Assembly (NCBI GenBank): GCA_903918325.1
Contig: CAIXDY010000169.1
Span: 1 to 20,335 of the forward strand
Direction of reading: 5' to 3'
DNA length: 20,335 nt
Source of the DNA: an uncultured Actinomycetes bacterium
GTDB lineage: Bacteria > Actinomycetota > Actinomycetes > Nanopelagicales > Nanopelagicaceae
The number at the start of each line of letters is the position of its first letter. The stretch's first letter is position 1. Under the pieces are notes generated by a model. It saw only the letters and a list, made by a program, of their open reading frames with translations, searched no databases and had not been told where the DNA came from. This document shows positions 13,609 to 20,335 of this stretch, piece after piece. Both the position numbers and the translations under genes were made by a program.

Positions 13609-14328
13609 TTATGGGGCGATTCGTCCAGACTTTTCAAAGGCGCCGTATGTGAGCGGCATCAATTTCGCGAATTCTGCTTCCATTTTCTCTGCAACCATCT
13701 CAATTTCACGTTGCGGATAGCTTGGAAAATGCGATCCTTCACGAGCTGTGCGAAGTGATAAGAAATTCATTAATGCGCGGGCATTCATACTCACATACAT
13801 CGATGAATATGTAGCTACTGGCAAAACTGCACGAGCTACTTCTCGGGCAACACCAACCTCTAACATTTTTTGATAACTATCGTATGCAACGATGTAAGCC
13901 TGTTTCATGGCTTTGACTGTAACTTCAAACTGTTCAGCTGTTCCATCTTCAAATGTGTACGCACCAGTTTTACCGACTTGTACAAGTTTCCTCTCTTTTG
14001 AGGGAACATAGAAAACCGGCTTTAATTCACGGTAGCGACCACTTTCCTCATTGTATGAAGCGATGCGGTGGCGCATGAATTCACGGAAAACAAATATCGG
14101 CGCGGAAATAAAAAATGTCATTGATGTGTGCTCGAATGGTGAGCCATGTCGCTCGCGCGCCAAGTAATTAATTAATCCAGCAGATCGTGCTGGATCTTCA
14201 CCGATTTCATCCATGGACTGTTCGCCAGCCGTTGAAACACGTGCAGCCCAAATAACATCGGCATCACTTGCGCTGGCTTTTACTAATTCGACAGTGACAT
14301 CGTCACGGAAAATGATTTCTTCGGGCAT
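13609..14328 (-). CDS. thyX: Flavin-dependent thymidylate synthase ThyX
   Basis: Makes dTMP from dUMP using methylenetetrahydrofolate, FAD and NADPH. The ThyX signature RHR-x7-S is exact: Arg86-His87-Arg88 to Ser96 within RHRIASYNEESGRY. Length is 239 residues, typical for the family. It starts at ATG 14328, with GTGAGG close before it as a poor ribosome binding site. The gene stands between dapB and dapA in actinobacteria (as in Mycobacterium); here azlCD and a glutaredoxin gene lie between thyX and dapB. It diverges from azlC across 59 bp. Confidence 0.96.
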   Translation of the reverse strand: MPEEIIFRDDVTVELVKASASDADVIWAARVSTAGEQSMDEIGEDPARSAGLINYLARERHGSPFEHTSMTFFISAPIFVFREFMRHRIASYNEESGRYRELKPVFYVPSKERKLVQVGKTGAYTFEDGTAEQFEVTVKAMKQAYIVAYDSYQKMLEVGVAREVARAVLPVATYSSMYVSMNARALMNFLSLRTAREGSHFPSYPQREIEMVAEKMEAEFAKLMPLTYGAFEKSGRIAP

Positions 14329-14353
14329 GGCCTCACCCTATAAGGACGGCGCT

Positions 14354-14381
14354 TTGAGCCCTTGGATATCTAGGGCAGAAT
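14354..14381 (+). promoter_or_regulatory. Probable leaderless promoter of azlCD
   Basis: A -35-like TTGAGC (14354-14359), a 16-base spacer and a -10-like CAGAAT (14376-14381) end six bases before the GTG at 14388. No Shine-Dalgarno sequence is present, which fits a leaderless mRNA. The element lies in the 59-bp divergent gap with thyX. Confidence 0.5.
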
Positions 14382-14387
14382 GTCCGC

Positions 14388-15050
14388 GTGTCCAAAATTG
14401 AATCCACCACATTTCGCGATTCGCTGAGCGTTTCGATCACTGTGGGGGCCTACGGAATCGCTTTTGGTGCAGCGGCTGTAGCAAATGGTTTTTCAGTTCT
14501 GCAAAGCTGTCTGCTTTCACTTCTAACTTTTTCCGGTGCTTCTCAATTTGCCGTGGTTGGAGTTCTAGGTGCCGGCGGCACTGCACTCAGTGGAATCGCA
14601 ACCGCATCATTGCTGGGATTTAGAAATGGTTTATATGGCGTCATCATGGCGCCACGTTTAAAAGTTAAAGGATTTAAACGCGTAGTCGCGGCGCAAGTAA
14701 CTATCGATGAATCAACTGCAGTTGCTCTTGGACAAGAAGTGCGCGGAGAAAAGGCAATGCGACAAGGTTTTTGGCTCACCGGTTTTGGTGTCTTTTTCTT
14801 TTGGAATCTATTTACAGTTGCTGGGGCATTAGGTGCACAAGCTATGGGAGACATTCGCGCTTGGGGTTTGGACTCAGCAGTTCCTGCGGCATTTTTGGGT
14901 TTAGTGTGGCCACGTTTACAAAGTACGCGTGATCGAATTCTTGCCGTTGGCGCCATGGTTTTTGCTTTAGCAATGACACCAATTCTTCCTGCAGGTCTTC
15001 CCATTATTGCAACGGCATTTATCGCAATCGTTGTGGGGTTGCGGGCATGA
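14388..15050 (+). CDS. azlC: Branched-chain amino-acid exporter, AzlC (BrnF) subunit
   Basis: The large subunit of a two-component LIV-E exporter, which moves leucine, isoleucine, valine and often methionine out of the cell. A 220-residue hydrophobic protein with about six to seven membrane segments; family motifs are GAYGIAFGAAAVANGFS near the N-terminus, LLTFSGASQFAVVGVL and LLGFRNGLYGVIMAP. The start is GTG at 14388. Its TGA overlaps the azlD ATG by four bases. The pair is on the plus strand inside a minus-strand block. In corynebacteria brnFE has an adjacent Lrp regulator; none is seen here. Confidence 0.9.
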   Translation: MSKIESTTFRDSLSVSITVGAYGIAFGAAAVANGFSVLQSCLLSLLTFSGASQFAVVGVLGAGGTALSGIATASLLGFRNGLYGVIMAPRLKVKGFKRVVAAQVTIDESTAVALGQEVRGEKAMRQGFWLTGFGVFFFWNLFTVAGALGAQAMGDIRAWGLDSAVPAAFLGLVWPRLQSTRDRILAVGAMVFALAMTPILPAGLPIIATAFIAIVVGLRA

Positions 15051-15355
15051 ATTCATTCTGGATTGCCACAATTGGTACGAGTATGATTGCTTTCGCACTT
15101 AAATACACCGGCCATAGCGTGCCTGAAAAGTTTTTCGCACACCCTAAAGTGCAAGCGATTAATGCATTGATACCAATTGCATTATTGAGTGCATTAGTGG
15201 CAGTTCAAAGTTTTACCGATAAATCAAAGTTAGTTATTGATCATCGACTAGCTGGTTTAGGCGCAGCGTTACTAGCACTCATACTCAAAGCGCCATTTCC
15301 AGTCGTGGTAATTAGTGCAGCAATTGCCTCTGCTGCTGCCTACAAATTGCTTTAG
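15047..15355 (+). CDS. azlD: Branched-chain amino-acid exporter, AzlD (BrnE) subunit
   Basis: The small partner subunit of the AzlC exporter. A 102-residue protein with four predicted membrane segments (about 3-17, 37-55, 66-82 and 84-101) and typical AzlD length. It starts at ATG 15047, four bases inside azlC, so the two subunits are translationally coupled. Its stop overlaps the stop of the minus-strand glutaredoxin gene by four bases, with no terminator between them. Confidence 0.9.
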   Translation: MNSFWIATIGTSMIAFALKYTGHSVPEKFFAHPKVQAINALIPIALLSALVAVQSFTDKSKLVIDHRLAGLGAALLALILKAPFPVVVISAAIASAAAYKLL

Positions 15356-15609
15356 ATAATCTTTAAAGCTGCAAGCTTAGCTTTAAGATCAATATCTGAT
15401 GGCTCAGTTAAATGTGTGCCATCCGAGAAAACAATTACCGGAATAGATTGAGCTCCGCCGTTAATTTCTTTCACTTTATCGGCAGCCGATAGATCGGCAT
15501 CAACATCTATTAATGTGTATTCAACATTGAGTTCTTCAAATAAACGCTTCGAACGGCGGCAATCTCCACACCAGTCGGCTCCGTACATTGTGATTTGATC
15601 TTTTGACAT
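15352..15609 (-). CDS. Glutaredoxin/mycoredoxin-like protein
   Basis: An 85-residue thioredoxin-fold protein with the active site WCGDC (Cys14, Cys17) and the cis-proline loop in QSIPVIVFSDG. Actinobacterial mycoredoxins reduce mixed disulfides with mycothiol and usually have CGYC; this one has Asp in the third place, a common variant among uncharacterised actinobacterial homologues. NrdH-type electron donors are less likely, since their motif differs. The ATG at 15609 has AAGGGA upstream. It is 10 bp after dapB and probably the last gene of the rpsO-pnp-M16-dapB transcript. Confidence 0.82.
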   Translation of the reverse strand: MSKDQITMYGADWCGDCRRSKRLFEELNVEYTLIDVDADLSAADKVKEINGGAQSIPVIVFSDGTHLTEPSDIDLKAKLAALKII

Positions 15610-15619
15610 GGCTTATCCC

Positions 15620-16357
15620 TTACATGAATTTGTCGAGGCCATGAGTCAGGCCAGGATGATTTATTACATTTCGTATGCCAAGAATAACGCCTGGCATAAA
15701 TCCTGCACGATCAAGTGAATCGTGACGAATAGTCAGCGTCTCACCTAATCCCCCAAGAATGACTTCTTGGTGTGCTACTAAACCACGCGCACGAACTGAG
15801 TGCACTGGAATATCACCTACTAATGAACCACGAGCGCCTTCTAAAGAAGTTGTTGTTGCATCAGGTTGAGCACCAAGACCGGCTTCTTTTCGCGCCTTAC
15901 TCATTAATTCTGCGGTGCGTGATGCTGTACCGCTTGGCGCATCAACTTTGAGTGGGTGGTGTAATTCAATAATCTCTGCCGATTCAAAATAACGTGCAGC
16001 TTTTTCGGCAAACTCCATCATGAGTACTGCCCCAATTGCAAAATTAGGTGCAATCAGTACGCCTACTCCAGGGTTGGCTTTTAGCCAAGCATTTACCGTC
16101 GCTAGCTTGGAATCATCAAAGCCCGTTGTTCCAACAACTGCGTTAATTCCATTATTGATAAGAAACTCTAAATTTTTCATCACGCTATCTGGTGTTGTGA
16201 AATCGACGCAGACTTTGATGCCGGAATCTAATAATTGATCTAGTGAATCTCCGAGATCAAGGGCAGCGATAAGTGCCAAACCTTCAGCTTCTTCAACGGC
16301 CTTAACAACTTGCGCGCCCATGCGTCCTTTTGCTCCCAGGACTGCGACGTTAATCAT
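15620..16357 (-). CDS. dapB: 4-hydroxy-tetrahydrodipicolinate reductase DapB
   Basis: Reduces the DapA product with NAD(P)H in diaminopimelate synthesis. The 245-residue protein has the nucleotide-binding GAKGRMG (8-14), a VGTTGF loop and the catalytic ELHHPLKVDAPSGTA (His133, His134, Lys137; 131-145). The ATG at 16357 overlaps the stop of the M16 peptidase by four bases (ATGA). In mycobacteria dapB, thyX and dapA are also near each other. Confidence 0.96.
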   Translation of the reverse strand: MINVAVLGAKGRMGAQVVKAVEEAEGLALIAALDLGDSLDQLLDSGIKVCVDFTTPDSVMKNLEFLINNGINAVVGTTGFDDSKLATVNAWLKANPGVGVLIAPNFAIGAVLMMEFAEKAARYFESAEIIELHHPLKVDAPSGTASRTAELMSKARKEAGLGAQPDATTTSLEGARGSLVGDIPVHSVRARGLVAHQEVILGGLGETLTIRHDSLDRAGFMPGVILGIRNVINHPGLTHGLDKFM

Positions 16358-17628
16358 TTCAACACCTTTTCAAATTTCGACGTACTCTTGAATGGACCTA
16401 CAAGGGCAAGCGTAGGCGTTTTCGTTAGAAAGGCGCTGGCAATTTCGCGGATGTCTTGCTCATTTACGCGGGAAATAGATTTCAAAATATCGTCAAAGCC
16501 CATAACATGGCCGTAAACGATCTCATTTTTTCCAATTCTAAACATTCGCGAACCGGAATCTTCCTGGCTTAAAACTAGTGAACCGCGAACGGCGCCTTTT
16601 GCGCGTTCAATCTCTTCATGCGACATTCCATTAGAGGCCACATCAGCTAGAACTTCTCGGATAATTTCAACAACTTCTACAGCCTTTGAAGGATTACAGC
16701 CAGCATAGAAACCGATCTGACCACTTCCTGCGTACTGCTGCGCATATGCATACACAGAGTATGCAAGGCCCCGCTTTTCGCGAATCTCTTGGAACAAACG
16801 CGATGACATTCCGCCACCTAGAGCTGAGGACAAAACCCCCATTGCGAAACGGCGATCATCGTGGCGAGCAACGCCTTCCATGCCATAAAACATGTGAGCT
16901 TGTTCAGTTGTGCGCGAAATTAAACCCACACTTTGTTGCGCTACTTTTTTATCCGCTGTATTTGGGCGGACTGCTGGCGCGCCAAAACCTTCAAGGAAAC
17001 CATTAACTGAAAGCGCTTGTTCAACCATGGCCACGACTTTTTTGTGCTTAATATTTCCAGCAACTGCTACAACTAAATCCTGCGGTAAGTAACGCTTCTT
17101 ATAATAATTATTAACGGTATTGCGAGACATGCCTTTAATTGAGGCAATTGTTCCCAAAATTGGGCGACCTAGCGGAGTATCTCCGTAAAATGTTTCAGCA
17201 TATAAATCATGGACTAAATCACTGGGGTCATCATCGCGCATAGCGATTTCTTCTAGAACGACTTTGCGTTCGGCATCGACATCAAGGGCTGAAACTATTG
17301 ATGAGGTAATTAAGTCAGAGATTACATCGATCGCCATTGGCAGATCAGTATCAATGACCCGTGCATAAAAGCAGGTGTATTCCTTTGAAGTAAAGGCATT
17401 CATTTCTCCACCAACTGATTCGATGGATGAAGAGATTTCAAGGGCGGTGCGTCGTTGAGTACCTTTAAAGAGTAAATGTTCTAGAAAGTGAGAAGCCCCA
17501 GCAGTTGCCGGGGATTCATCACGCGAACCAACATTTACCCAAATACCAATTGCGGCACTGCGCACCGAAGAAACTTCTTCAGTAACGATGCGCAGACCGC
17601 TAGGTAAAACTGAACGACGAACGCTCAT
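16354..17628 (-). CDS. M16-family zinc metallopeptidase (PepR-like)
   Basis: A pitrilysin-family peptidase related to mitochondrial processing peptidase beta, known as PepR in mycobacteria. Of 424 residues, the inverted zinc motif HxxEH is His47, Glu50, His51 (HFLEHLLFKGT), with the third zinc ligand Glu126 or Glu127 in VVLEEIAMRDDDP. The second, non-catalytic half contains GLAYSVYAYAQQYAG near the hinge. There is no signal peptide, so it is probably cytoplasmic. The ATG at 17628 follows the pnp stop codon with no gap, and the end overlaps dapB; the pnp-M16-dapB order is conserved in actinobacteria. Confidence 0.93.
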   Translation of the reverse strand: MSVRRSVLPSGLRIVTEEVSSVRSAAIGIWVNVGSRDESPATAGASHFLEHLLFKGTQRRTALEISSSIESVGGEMNAFTSKEYTCFYARVIDTDLPMAIDVISDLITSSIVSALDVDAERKVVLEEIAMRDDDPSDLVHDLYAETFYGDTPLGRPILGTIASIKGMSRNTVNNYYKKRYLPQDLVVAVAGNIKHKKVVAMVEQALSVNGFLEGFGAPAVRPNTADKKVAQQSVGLISRTTEQAHMFYGMEGVARHDDRRFAMGVLSSALGGGMSSRLFQEIREKRGLAYSVYAYAQQYAGSGQIGFYAGCNPSKAVEVVEIIREVLADVASNGMSHEEIERAKGAVRGSLVLSQEDSGSRMFRIGKNEIVYGHVMGFDDILKSISRVNEQDIREIASAFLTKTPTLALVGPFKSTSKFEKVLK

Positions 17629-19833
17629 TTATTCGGCAGAACCAGTTGTTCCATCTTCAAGGACTGGAACCAAAGACAACTTACCCTTTGGATCAATCTC
17701 GCCGATTTCTACTTGAATCTTGTCGCCAACCTTCATGACTTCTTCCAAGTTTTCAATGCGCTTTCCACCATGCATCTTGCGAATCTGAGATACGTGGAGC
17801 AAGCCATCTTTACCTGGCATCAATGAGATGAAAGCACCAAATGCTGCAAGCTTTACAACGGTACCGAGGTAACGCTCTCCAACTTCTGGCATCTGTGGGT
17901 TAGCAATTGCATTGATTTGAGCACGTGCAGCTTCAGCTGATGGACCATCAACTGCGCCGATATAAATCGTGCCGTCATCTTCAATCGAGATATCTGCGCC
18001 AGTTTCATCTTGAATCTGATTAATAATTTTGCCCTTAGGCCCAATTACTGCACCGATCTGATCAACTGGAATCTTTACAGAAATAATACGTGGAGCAAAT
18101 GGGCTCATCTCATCTGGGCCATCAATCGCTTCATTCATCACATCAAGAATTGCAAGACGTGCTTCCTTTGCCTGGTGCAGCGCACCGGCTAGAACTGATG
18201 CAGGAATTCCATCGAGCTTTGTATCTAACTGCAAAGCTGTAACAAAATCCTTCGTTCCAGCGACTTTAAAGTCCATGTCGCCAAATGCATCTTCTGCACC
18301 AAGGATGTCGGTCAATGCAACGTATTCGACCTTGCCATCGACAGTGTCAGAGATAAGTCCCATTGCAATACCTGCAACTGGAGCACGTAGTGGAACGCCT
18401 GCGTTATAAAGCGCCAGCGTTGATGCACATACAGAACCCATTGATGTTGATCCATTTGAACCAAGGGCTTCAGAAACCTGACGAATTGCGTAAGGGAATT
18501 CTTCGCGAGTTGGTAGAACTGGAATCAATGCGCGTTCAGCAAGTGCACCGTGACCGATTTCGCGGCGCTTTGGTGTACCAACACGACCTGTTTCACCAGT
18601 TGAATATGGTGGGAAGTTGTAGTTGTGCATATAACGCTTGTGATTTTCTGGATTCAACGTATCAAGCTGTTGTTCCATCTTAAGCATATTAAGTGTTGTG
18701 ATTCCAAGAATCTGGGTCTCTCCACGCTCAAAGATTGCTGAACCGTGAACACGTGGAATTACTTCAACTTCTGCAGAGAGTGCACGAATGTCGCGCAATC
18801 CACGTCCATCGATACGAATCTTGTCACGCAATACACGTTGGCGAACTAACTTCTTTGTAAGTGAACGGAACGCTGCAGGGACTTCCTTTTCGCGGCCTTC
18901 AAAGGCTGCTCCAACGTTTTCCTTAGTGGATGCAGAAATCTCATCAATCTTTGTTTCGCGCTCTTGCTTACCAGAAATTGTTAACGCTTTTGCAAGATCT
19001 GTTCCAGCTGCCTTTTCAACCGCAGCGAAAACATCATCTTGGTAATCAAGAAAGACTGGGAATTCAGCGGTTGGCTTGGCTGCGACCTTTGCAAGCTTTG
19101 ACTGTGCGTCGCAGAGAATCTTGATAAATGGCTTTGAAGCATCGAGACCTTGTGCAACAACTTCTTCATTAGGAGTTGGTGCTCCGCCCTTGATGAGCTC
19201 AATTGTCTGTGTTGTAGCTTCTGCTTCAACCATCATGATTGCAACATCGCCATCATCGCTAATGCGACCAGCAACAACCATGTCAAAGACAGCATTTGCT
19301 ACCTGTGAATGATTAGGGAATGCAACCCACTGTCCTTCAATCAAAGCAACGCGAACGCCACCGATTGGACCAGAGAATGGAAGACCTGCAAGCTGCGTTG
19401 ACATTGATGCGGCATTGATTGCGATCACGTCGTACATGTGGTCTGGATCAAGTGCCATAACAGTTACAACGATTTGAACTTCATTACGAAGTCCCTTAAC
19501 AAATGAGGGACGCAATGGGCGGTCGATCAAACGACACGTTAAAATTGCATCTTCTGATGGACGACCTTCGCGACGGAAGAATGATCCTGGGATACGACCA
19601 ACTGCATACATCTTCTCTTCAACATCAACTGTTAAAGGAAAGAAATCAAATTGATCTTTAGGAGTCTTTGATGCAGTTGTTGCTGAGAAGATCATTGTTT
19701 GATCATCTAAGTAAACTGCTGCTGCTCCTGCTGCTTGGCGCGCTAGGCGACCGGTTTCAAAACGAATCTCTCGTTTTCCAAATTTTCCGTTATCAATAAC
19801 TGCAACGGCTGACTGAACCTCTTGACCCTCCAT
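17629..19833 (-). CDS. pnp: Polyribonucleotide nucleotidyltransferase PNPase
   Basis: A phosphorolytic 3'-5' exoribonuclease of mRNA decay. The 734-residue product has two RNase PH domains (the second with GAEDAFGDMDFKVAGTKDF, the active-site aspartates), a KH domain from residue 584 with GPKGK at 598-602, and an S1 domain at about 650-724 (LGTVVKLAAFGAFISLMPG). The start is ATG 19833 (MEGQEVQSAVAVIDNG), fixed by the Shine-Dalgarno AAAGGAGG at 19838-19845; an in-frame extension to 19926 has no homology. rpsO lies upstream, as in most bacteria. The leader carries a 7-base complement of the Shine-Dalgarno site, which could control translation. Confidence 0.97.
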   Translation of the reverse strand: MEGQEVQSAVAVIDNGKFGKREIRFETGRLARQAAGAAAVYLDDQTMIFSATTASKTPKDQFDFFPLTVDVEEKMYAVGRIPGSFFRREGRPSEDAILTCRLIDRPLRPSFVKGLRNEVQIVVTVMALDPDHMYDVIAINAASMSTQLAGLPFSGPIGGVRVALIEGQWVAFPNHSQVANAVFDMVVAGRISDDGDVAIMMVEAEATTQTIELIKGGAPTPNEEVVAQGLDASKPFIKILCDAQSKLAKVAAKPTAEFPVFLDYQDDVFAAVEKAAGTDLAKALTISGKQERETKIDEISASTKENVGAAFEGREKEVPAAFRSLTKKLVRQRVLRDKIRIDGRGLRDIRALSAEVEVIPRVHGSAIFERGETQILGITTLNMLKMEQQLDTLNPENHKRYMHNYNFPPYSTGETGRVGTPKRREIGHGALAERALIPVLPTREEFPYAIRQVSEALGSNGSTSMGSVCASTLALYNAGVPLRAPVAGIAMGLISDTVDGKVEYVALTDILGAEDAFGDMDFKVAGTKDFVTALQLDTKLDGIPASVLAGALHQAKEARLAILDVMNEAIDGPDEMSPFAPRIISVKIPVDQIGAVIGPKGKIINQIQDETGADISIEDDGTIYIGAVDGPSAEAARAQINAIANPQMPEVGERYLGTVVKLAAFGAFISLMPGKDGLLHVSQIRKMHGGKRIENLEEVMKVGDKIQVEIGEIDPKGKLSLVPVLEDGTTGSAE

Positions 19834-19836
19834 GGG

Positions 19837-19843
19837 TCCTCCT
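19837..19843 (-). promoter_or_regulatory. pnp Shine-Dalgarno core, target of a leader complement
   Basis: AGGAGGA on the minus strand, three bases before the ATG and part of AAAGGAGG (19838-19845). It is fully complementary to the TCCTCCT of the leader at 19895-19901. Confidence 0.8.
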
Positions 19844-19894
19844 TTATTCCTATGGACGCAACTCATTAAAAGCTGCATCATGTTTACTACCCAC

Positions 19895-19901
19895 AGGAGG
19901 A
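19895..19901 (-). promoter_or_regulatory. Possible anti-Shine-Dalgarno element in the pnp leader
   Basis: TCCTCCT on the minus strand is the exact complement of the AGGAGGA at 19837-19843, with a loop of 51 bases. Just after it, GTGGG could pair (one G-U) with CCCAT at the pnp start codon. Either pairing would hide the ribosome binding site. A regulatory role is inferred; only the complementarity is seen. Confidence 0.4.
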
Positions 19902-19909
19902 AAATGAAT

Positions 19910-19921
19910 CTTCGATCGAAG
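19910..19921. repeat. 12-bp palindrome in the rpsO-pnp spacer
   Basis: CTTCGATCGAAG is perfectly self-complementary, nine bases upstream of the anti-Shine-Dalgarno element in the pnp reading direction. It is a possible protein site; as RNA it has no loop, so a strong hairpin is not expected. Confidence 0.4.
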
Positions 19922-19949
19922 TTCACGCACCATATGTAACGGTACGGAA

Positions 19950-19982
19950 ACCACTACCGAGGACCATCGCCCATGAAGTGGT
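19950..19982 (-). other. Stem-loop in the rpsO-pnp spacer
   Basis: ACCACT (19950-19955) and AGTGGT (19977-19982) can pair as a 6-bp stem around a 21-base loop. In E. coli a stem-loop at the same place is cut to start pnp autoregulation. No T-run follows, so it is not an intrinsic terminator. The stem is weak. Confidence 0.3.
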
Positions 19983-19997
19983 GTAGGTATTACTTAA

Positions 19998-20267
19998 TTA
20001 GCGGCGAATACCGAGCTTCTCGATAATCACGCGGTAACGGTTGATATCTGTCTTAGCAAGATATTGAAGAATTCGACGACGACGACCTACTAACAACAAC
20101 AGACCACGACGGTTGTGGTGATCATGTGGGTTGGTTTTCAAGTGAAATGTAATCTCATCAATACGCTTAGATAGCAAAGCGACCTGAGCTTCAGGACTTC
20201 CCGTGTCAGTAGGAGTAGAACCGAATTCTGCGACGATTTGCTTAGTTACTTCTGGTGTTAATGCCAT
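19998..20267 (-). CDS. rpsO: 30S ribosomal protein S15
   Basis: An 89-residue small-subunit protein that binds 16S rRNA early in 30S assembly. The sequence is a full-length S15: TGSPEAQVALLSKRIDEITF, HLKTNPHDHHNRRGLLLLVG and RRRRILQYLAKTDINRYRVI. The ATG at 20267 has AAGGAG (20277-20282) ten bases upstream. A stem-loop just upstream could be a leader structure for S15 autoregulation or the end of the previous transcription unit. pnp follows after 164 bp. Confidence 0.97.
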   Translation of the reverse strand: MALTPEVTKQIVAEFGSTPTDTGSPEAQVALLSKRIDEITFHLKTNPHDHHNRRGLLLLVGRRRRILQYLAKTDINRYRVIIEKLGIRR

Positions 20268-20298
20268 TCTTTAGTACTCCTTATTTATCTGATCACGA

Positions 20299-20326
20299 GG
20301 GCTTTCGGTTTGAATCACGAAAGCTC
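20299..20326 (-). other. Stem-loop upstream of rpsO
   Basis: GCTTTCG (20301-20307) is the exact complement of CGAAAGC (20318-20324), extended by one G-U and one G-C pair to 9 bp with a 10-base loop. On the minus strand it ends about 17 bases before the rpsO ribosome binding site. No T-run follows. It is a candidate S15 leader structure or a 3' end of the upstream gene, which is outside the window. Confidence 0.45.
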
Positions 20327-20335
20327 GCTTTCTCG

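Noticed and set aside
13590..13637. 16-residue N-terminal extension of DapA into thyX
   Set aside because: Homology to DapA starts at the ATG at 13589 and the extension only reads the end of thyX in another frame.
14543..15004. 153-residue minus-strand open frame opposite azlC
   Set aside because: It is the antisense shadow of azlC, Ala/Pro/Thr-rich without domain signature, and azlC has clear family motifs and coupling to azlD.
19834..19926. 31-residue N-terminal extension of PNPase, hydrophobic and signal-peptide-like
   Set aside because: The true start at 19833 has a perfect ribosome site and the family homology begins there; the extension is the leader read in frame.
1..20335. Defence, CRISPR, prophage, toxin-antitoxin or biosynthetic cluster
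   Set aside because: Every gene of the window belongs to a recognised housekeeping, transport or regulator family; no spacer repeats, integrase, transposase or toxin-like small gene pair was seen.

Overview
The window is a compact, almost entirely coding stretch of a chromosome from an actinobacterium (Actinomycetota). Gene content and order are the main evidence: rpsO–pnp–M16 peptidase–dapB, thyX–dapA–RNase J–ftsK–rodZ-like–rimO–pgsA–cinA(pncC)–clgR, DUF3046, recA–recX is a classic actinobacterial order, and ClgR, DUF3046 and mycoredoxin-like proteins are actinobacterial hallmarks. By eye the DNA is AT-richer (about mid-40s % GC) than most of the phylum. Intergenic gaps are tiny and many genes overlap. 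A streamlined freshwater lineage such as the acI group (Nanopelagicales; 'Ca. Planktophila' or 'Ca. Nanopelagicus') is the best guess, but this is inference and no rRNA is present to prove it.

Layout, left to right. (1) 1-1237: the 5' part of leuC on the minus strand, divergent from a plus-strand IclR regulator of the NdgR/LtbR type. (2) 1197-2800: recX and recA (minus), behind a 170-nt leader with a composite DNA-damage promoter (a RecA-NDp/PafBC-type element next to a LexA box); a short yaaA-family gene diverges from it. (3) 3583-5341: alpha/beta hydrolase, DUF3046, TetR regulator and clgR, read right to left as an overlapping chain with a strong ribosome binding site only at clgR. (4) 5355-10974: pncC (cinA C-terminal family), pgsA, rimO, rodZ-like and ftsK. 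(5) 11017-14328: RNase J, dapA, thyX. (6) 14388-15355: azlC-azlD, a plus-strand pair placed inside the minus-strand block. (7) 15352-20267: glutaredoxin-like, dapB, M16 peptidase, pnp, rpsO.

Functionally the genes cover lysine/diaminopimelate synthesis (dapA, dapB), leucine synthesis and branched-chain amino-acid export (leuC, IclR, azlCD), RNA turnover (pnp, RNase J), ribosome maturation (rimO, rpsO), dTMP synthesis (thyX), chromosome segregation and cell shape (ftsK, rodZ-like), membrane lipid synthesis (pgsA), proteostasis control (clgR) and DNA repair (recA, recX).

No gap longer than 300 bases lacks a gene; the largest are the recA/yaaA region (about 247 bp), the rpsO-pnp spacer (about 164 bp) and the ftsK-rodZ spacer (about 132 bp). 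I see no tRNA, rRNA, CRISPR array, insertion sequence, prophage or defence system, and no convincing intrinsic terminator. I found no new multi-gene system. The interesting signals are regulatory: recA promoter layout, leaderless starts, an anti-Shine-Dalgarno element in the pnp leader, and palindromes over -10 boxes. There are also two unusual gene models, yaaA and recX.
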